Positions 63,361-64,000 of a DNA stretch of 64,000 bases are shown in pieces. This DNA comes from Bradyrhizobium ivorense (GTDB taxonomy: Bacteria; Pseudomonadota; Alphaproteobacteria; Rhizobiales; Xanthobacteraceae). Position 1 is the stretch's first letter; every line of letters begins with the position of its first letter. The stretch lies in the NCBI RefSeq assembly GCF_900696085.1, contig NZ_CAADFC020000004.1:682001-746000 (forward strand), read 5' to 3'. The notes beneath the pieces were generated by a model. The model searched no databases. It saw nothing but the letters and a program-made list of their open reading frames with translations, and was not told where the DNA came from. The translations under genes were made by a program, and so were the position numbers.

Positions 63361-63762
63361 ATGTTTCAGCTGTTTTTGCAGTCCCGCGCGCAAAACCTCG
63401 TCAAGTCGCGGCTTGGCGGCGAGGCCTTCAAGGCGCGCTCGCCGGAGCGGGATGCCGAGACCGACCGCGGCCGGATCGGCTCGATCATGGCTGCGATCGA
63501 CGCGGCTCTTGAGGCGGCGGAAAGCGAGCAGGCCGGGCTCAGTCGCCGGGTCGAGGACGTGCTGGCCCGCGCGGCCGTGACCCTTGGCAACGGCACCGAC
63601 GAATATCTGGAGCGTGAGGCGCTCGACAACTACCACCAGGATCTCTTCGACAAGGAGATCCTGAACGGGCAGCGCCGCCTGAAGGAATTGGCGACCGAAA
63701 TTTCGCATTTCAAGTTCATGAAAGCCGCGGTGCTGAACCGGTTTCCCGATTTCAAGCCTTGA
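63361..63762 (+). CDS. Soluble helical protein of unknown function
   Basis: A 133-residue protein, mostly alpha-helical and charged (for example AAIDAALEAAESEQAGLSRRVEDVLARAAVTLGNGTDEYLEREALDNYHQDLF), likely with coiled-coil character. No signal or membrane segment; family not recognised. The regular heptad-like pattern and clean frame support coding. It precedes the partial epimerase gene by 127 bp. Confidence 0.65.
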   Translation: MFQLFLQSRAQNLVKSRLGGEAFKARSPERDAETDRGRIGSIMAAIDAALEAAESEQAGLSRRVEDVLARAAVTLGNGTDEYLEREALDNYHQDLFDKEILNGQRRLKELATEISHFKFMKAAVLNRFPDFKP

Positions 63763-63889
63763 ACCGGCCGCGCCGCCCGATTACCAAGTCCGCGTCCTTC
63801 GTCCGCCATATTGATGCGCAGGTGCGCTTCGCGCGACCCCGCGTGTCGGTGGCGGTCGCGAGCCTGCAGACGAGGGTGCGAGCAGAGAT

Positions 63890-64000
63890 ATGGCGATCCA
63901 AGGCTTAGCGATTCAAGGCAATCTGCTGGTCACGGGGTGTGCCGGCTTCATCGGTTTTCACCTGGTCGAGCATCTGTTGCGGGCAGGGCAGAAGGTGGTC
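63890..64000 (+). CDS. NAD-dependent nucleotide-sugar epimerase/dehydratase, 5' part only
   Basis: The first 37 codons, cut by the window edge, read MAIQGLAIQGNLLVTGCAGFIGFHLVEHLLRAGQKVV. GCAGFIG is the GxxGxxG dinucleotide motif of extended SDR sugar enzymes, and the GFH spacing is common in UDP-glucuronate epimerases, but the type cannot be told from this fragment. Together with rfbA and rfbB it suggests a polysaccharide sugar-nucleotide region continuing past the edge. Confidence 0.75.
   Translation, partial: MAIQGLAIQGNLLVTGCAGFIGFHLVEHLLRAGQKVV

Overview
The window is GC-rich chromosomal DNA of an alphaproteobacterium, most likely Bradyrhizobium or a close relative in the Nitrobacteraceae. 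This rests on the gene families (a MucR/Ros-type regulator, a DUF2336 gene flanked by CtrA-type TTAA-N7-TTAA sites, several GFA proteins, class III cyclase domains joined to TPRs, a large branched-chain amino acid ABC locus, Ku) and on several families of intergenic palindromic repeats. I see no tRNA, rRNA, CRISPR array, integrase or transposase.

Layout. 1-6258 (minus strand): a methylmalonyl-CoA mutase operon, mutA - GFA protein - mutB - small unknown gene - meaB - pyroglutamyl-peptidase (cut by the window edge). 6387-8138: folP-folB-folK. 8241-9073: two small conserved genes. 9481-12597: a HerA-like DUF853 ATPase, preceded by two tandem perfect palindromes, then an M20 peptidase. 12802-23380: class II aldolase, GT39-type membrane protein, MucR-like regulator, SufE, a membrane PAS histidine kinase overlapping a peptidoglycan-binding protein, an ankyrin protein and DUF1491. 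23554-27703: an accessory-looking block with two GFA genes, a cyclase-TPR protein, a LuxR-type regulator and a duplicated ~300 bp segment that leaves a GFA gene remnant. 27771-37359: DUF2336, a lipoprotein, a LysR/metallo-hydrolase pair, a PBP1A-DUF1214-DUF1254 operon, a YcgN protein and an astacin-like metallopeptidase. 37579-42859: an MFS pump and a three-gene signalling operon (GAF-GAF histidine kinase, response regulator, receiver-cyclase).

42860-44108 is a 1.25 kb gene-free region holding palindromic repeats and a strongly structured, terminator-ended candidate RNA. 44109-50024 is a branched-chain amino acid ABC transporter locus with two paralogous binding proteins and a single fused LivG-LivF ATPase. 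50150-53328 carries an NDH-2-like oxidoreductase and a ThDP enzyme, separated by three repeat elements counting the one just before them. 53581-57664 has a small HExxH protein divergent from a 1158-residue winged-helix / degenerate-cyclase / ATPase / TPR regulator. 57821-59668 has a Flp pilin, Ku and small proteins. 59735-64000 has rfbA-rfbB (dTDP-sugar synthesis), five small genes, and the start of a second nucleotide-sugar epimerase.

The most interesting items are the structured intergenic element at about 43.2-43.4 kb, the twin palindromes at 9418-9452, the regulator at 54188 whose cyclase domain has lost catalytic residues, the CtrA-type sites around DUF2336, the GFA duplication/remnant, and the hairpin that sequesters the ribosome binding site of the LuxR-type gene. 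All names come from reading motifs and recalling families; no database search was possible.
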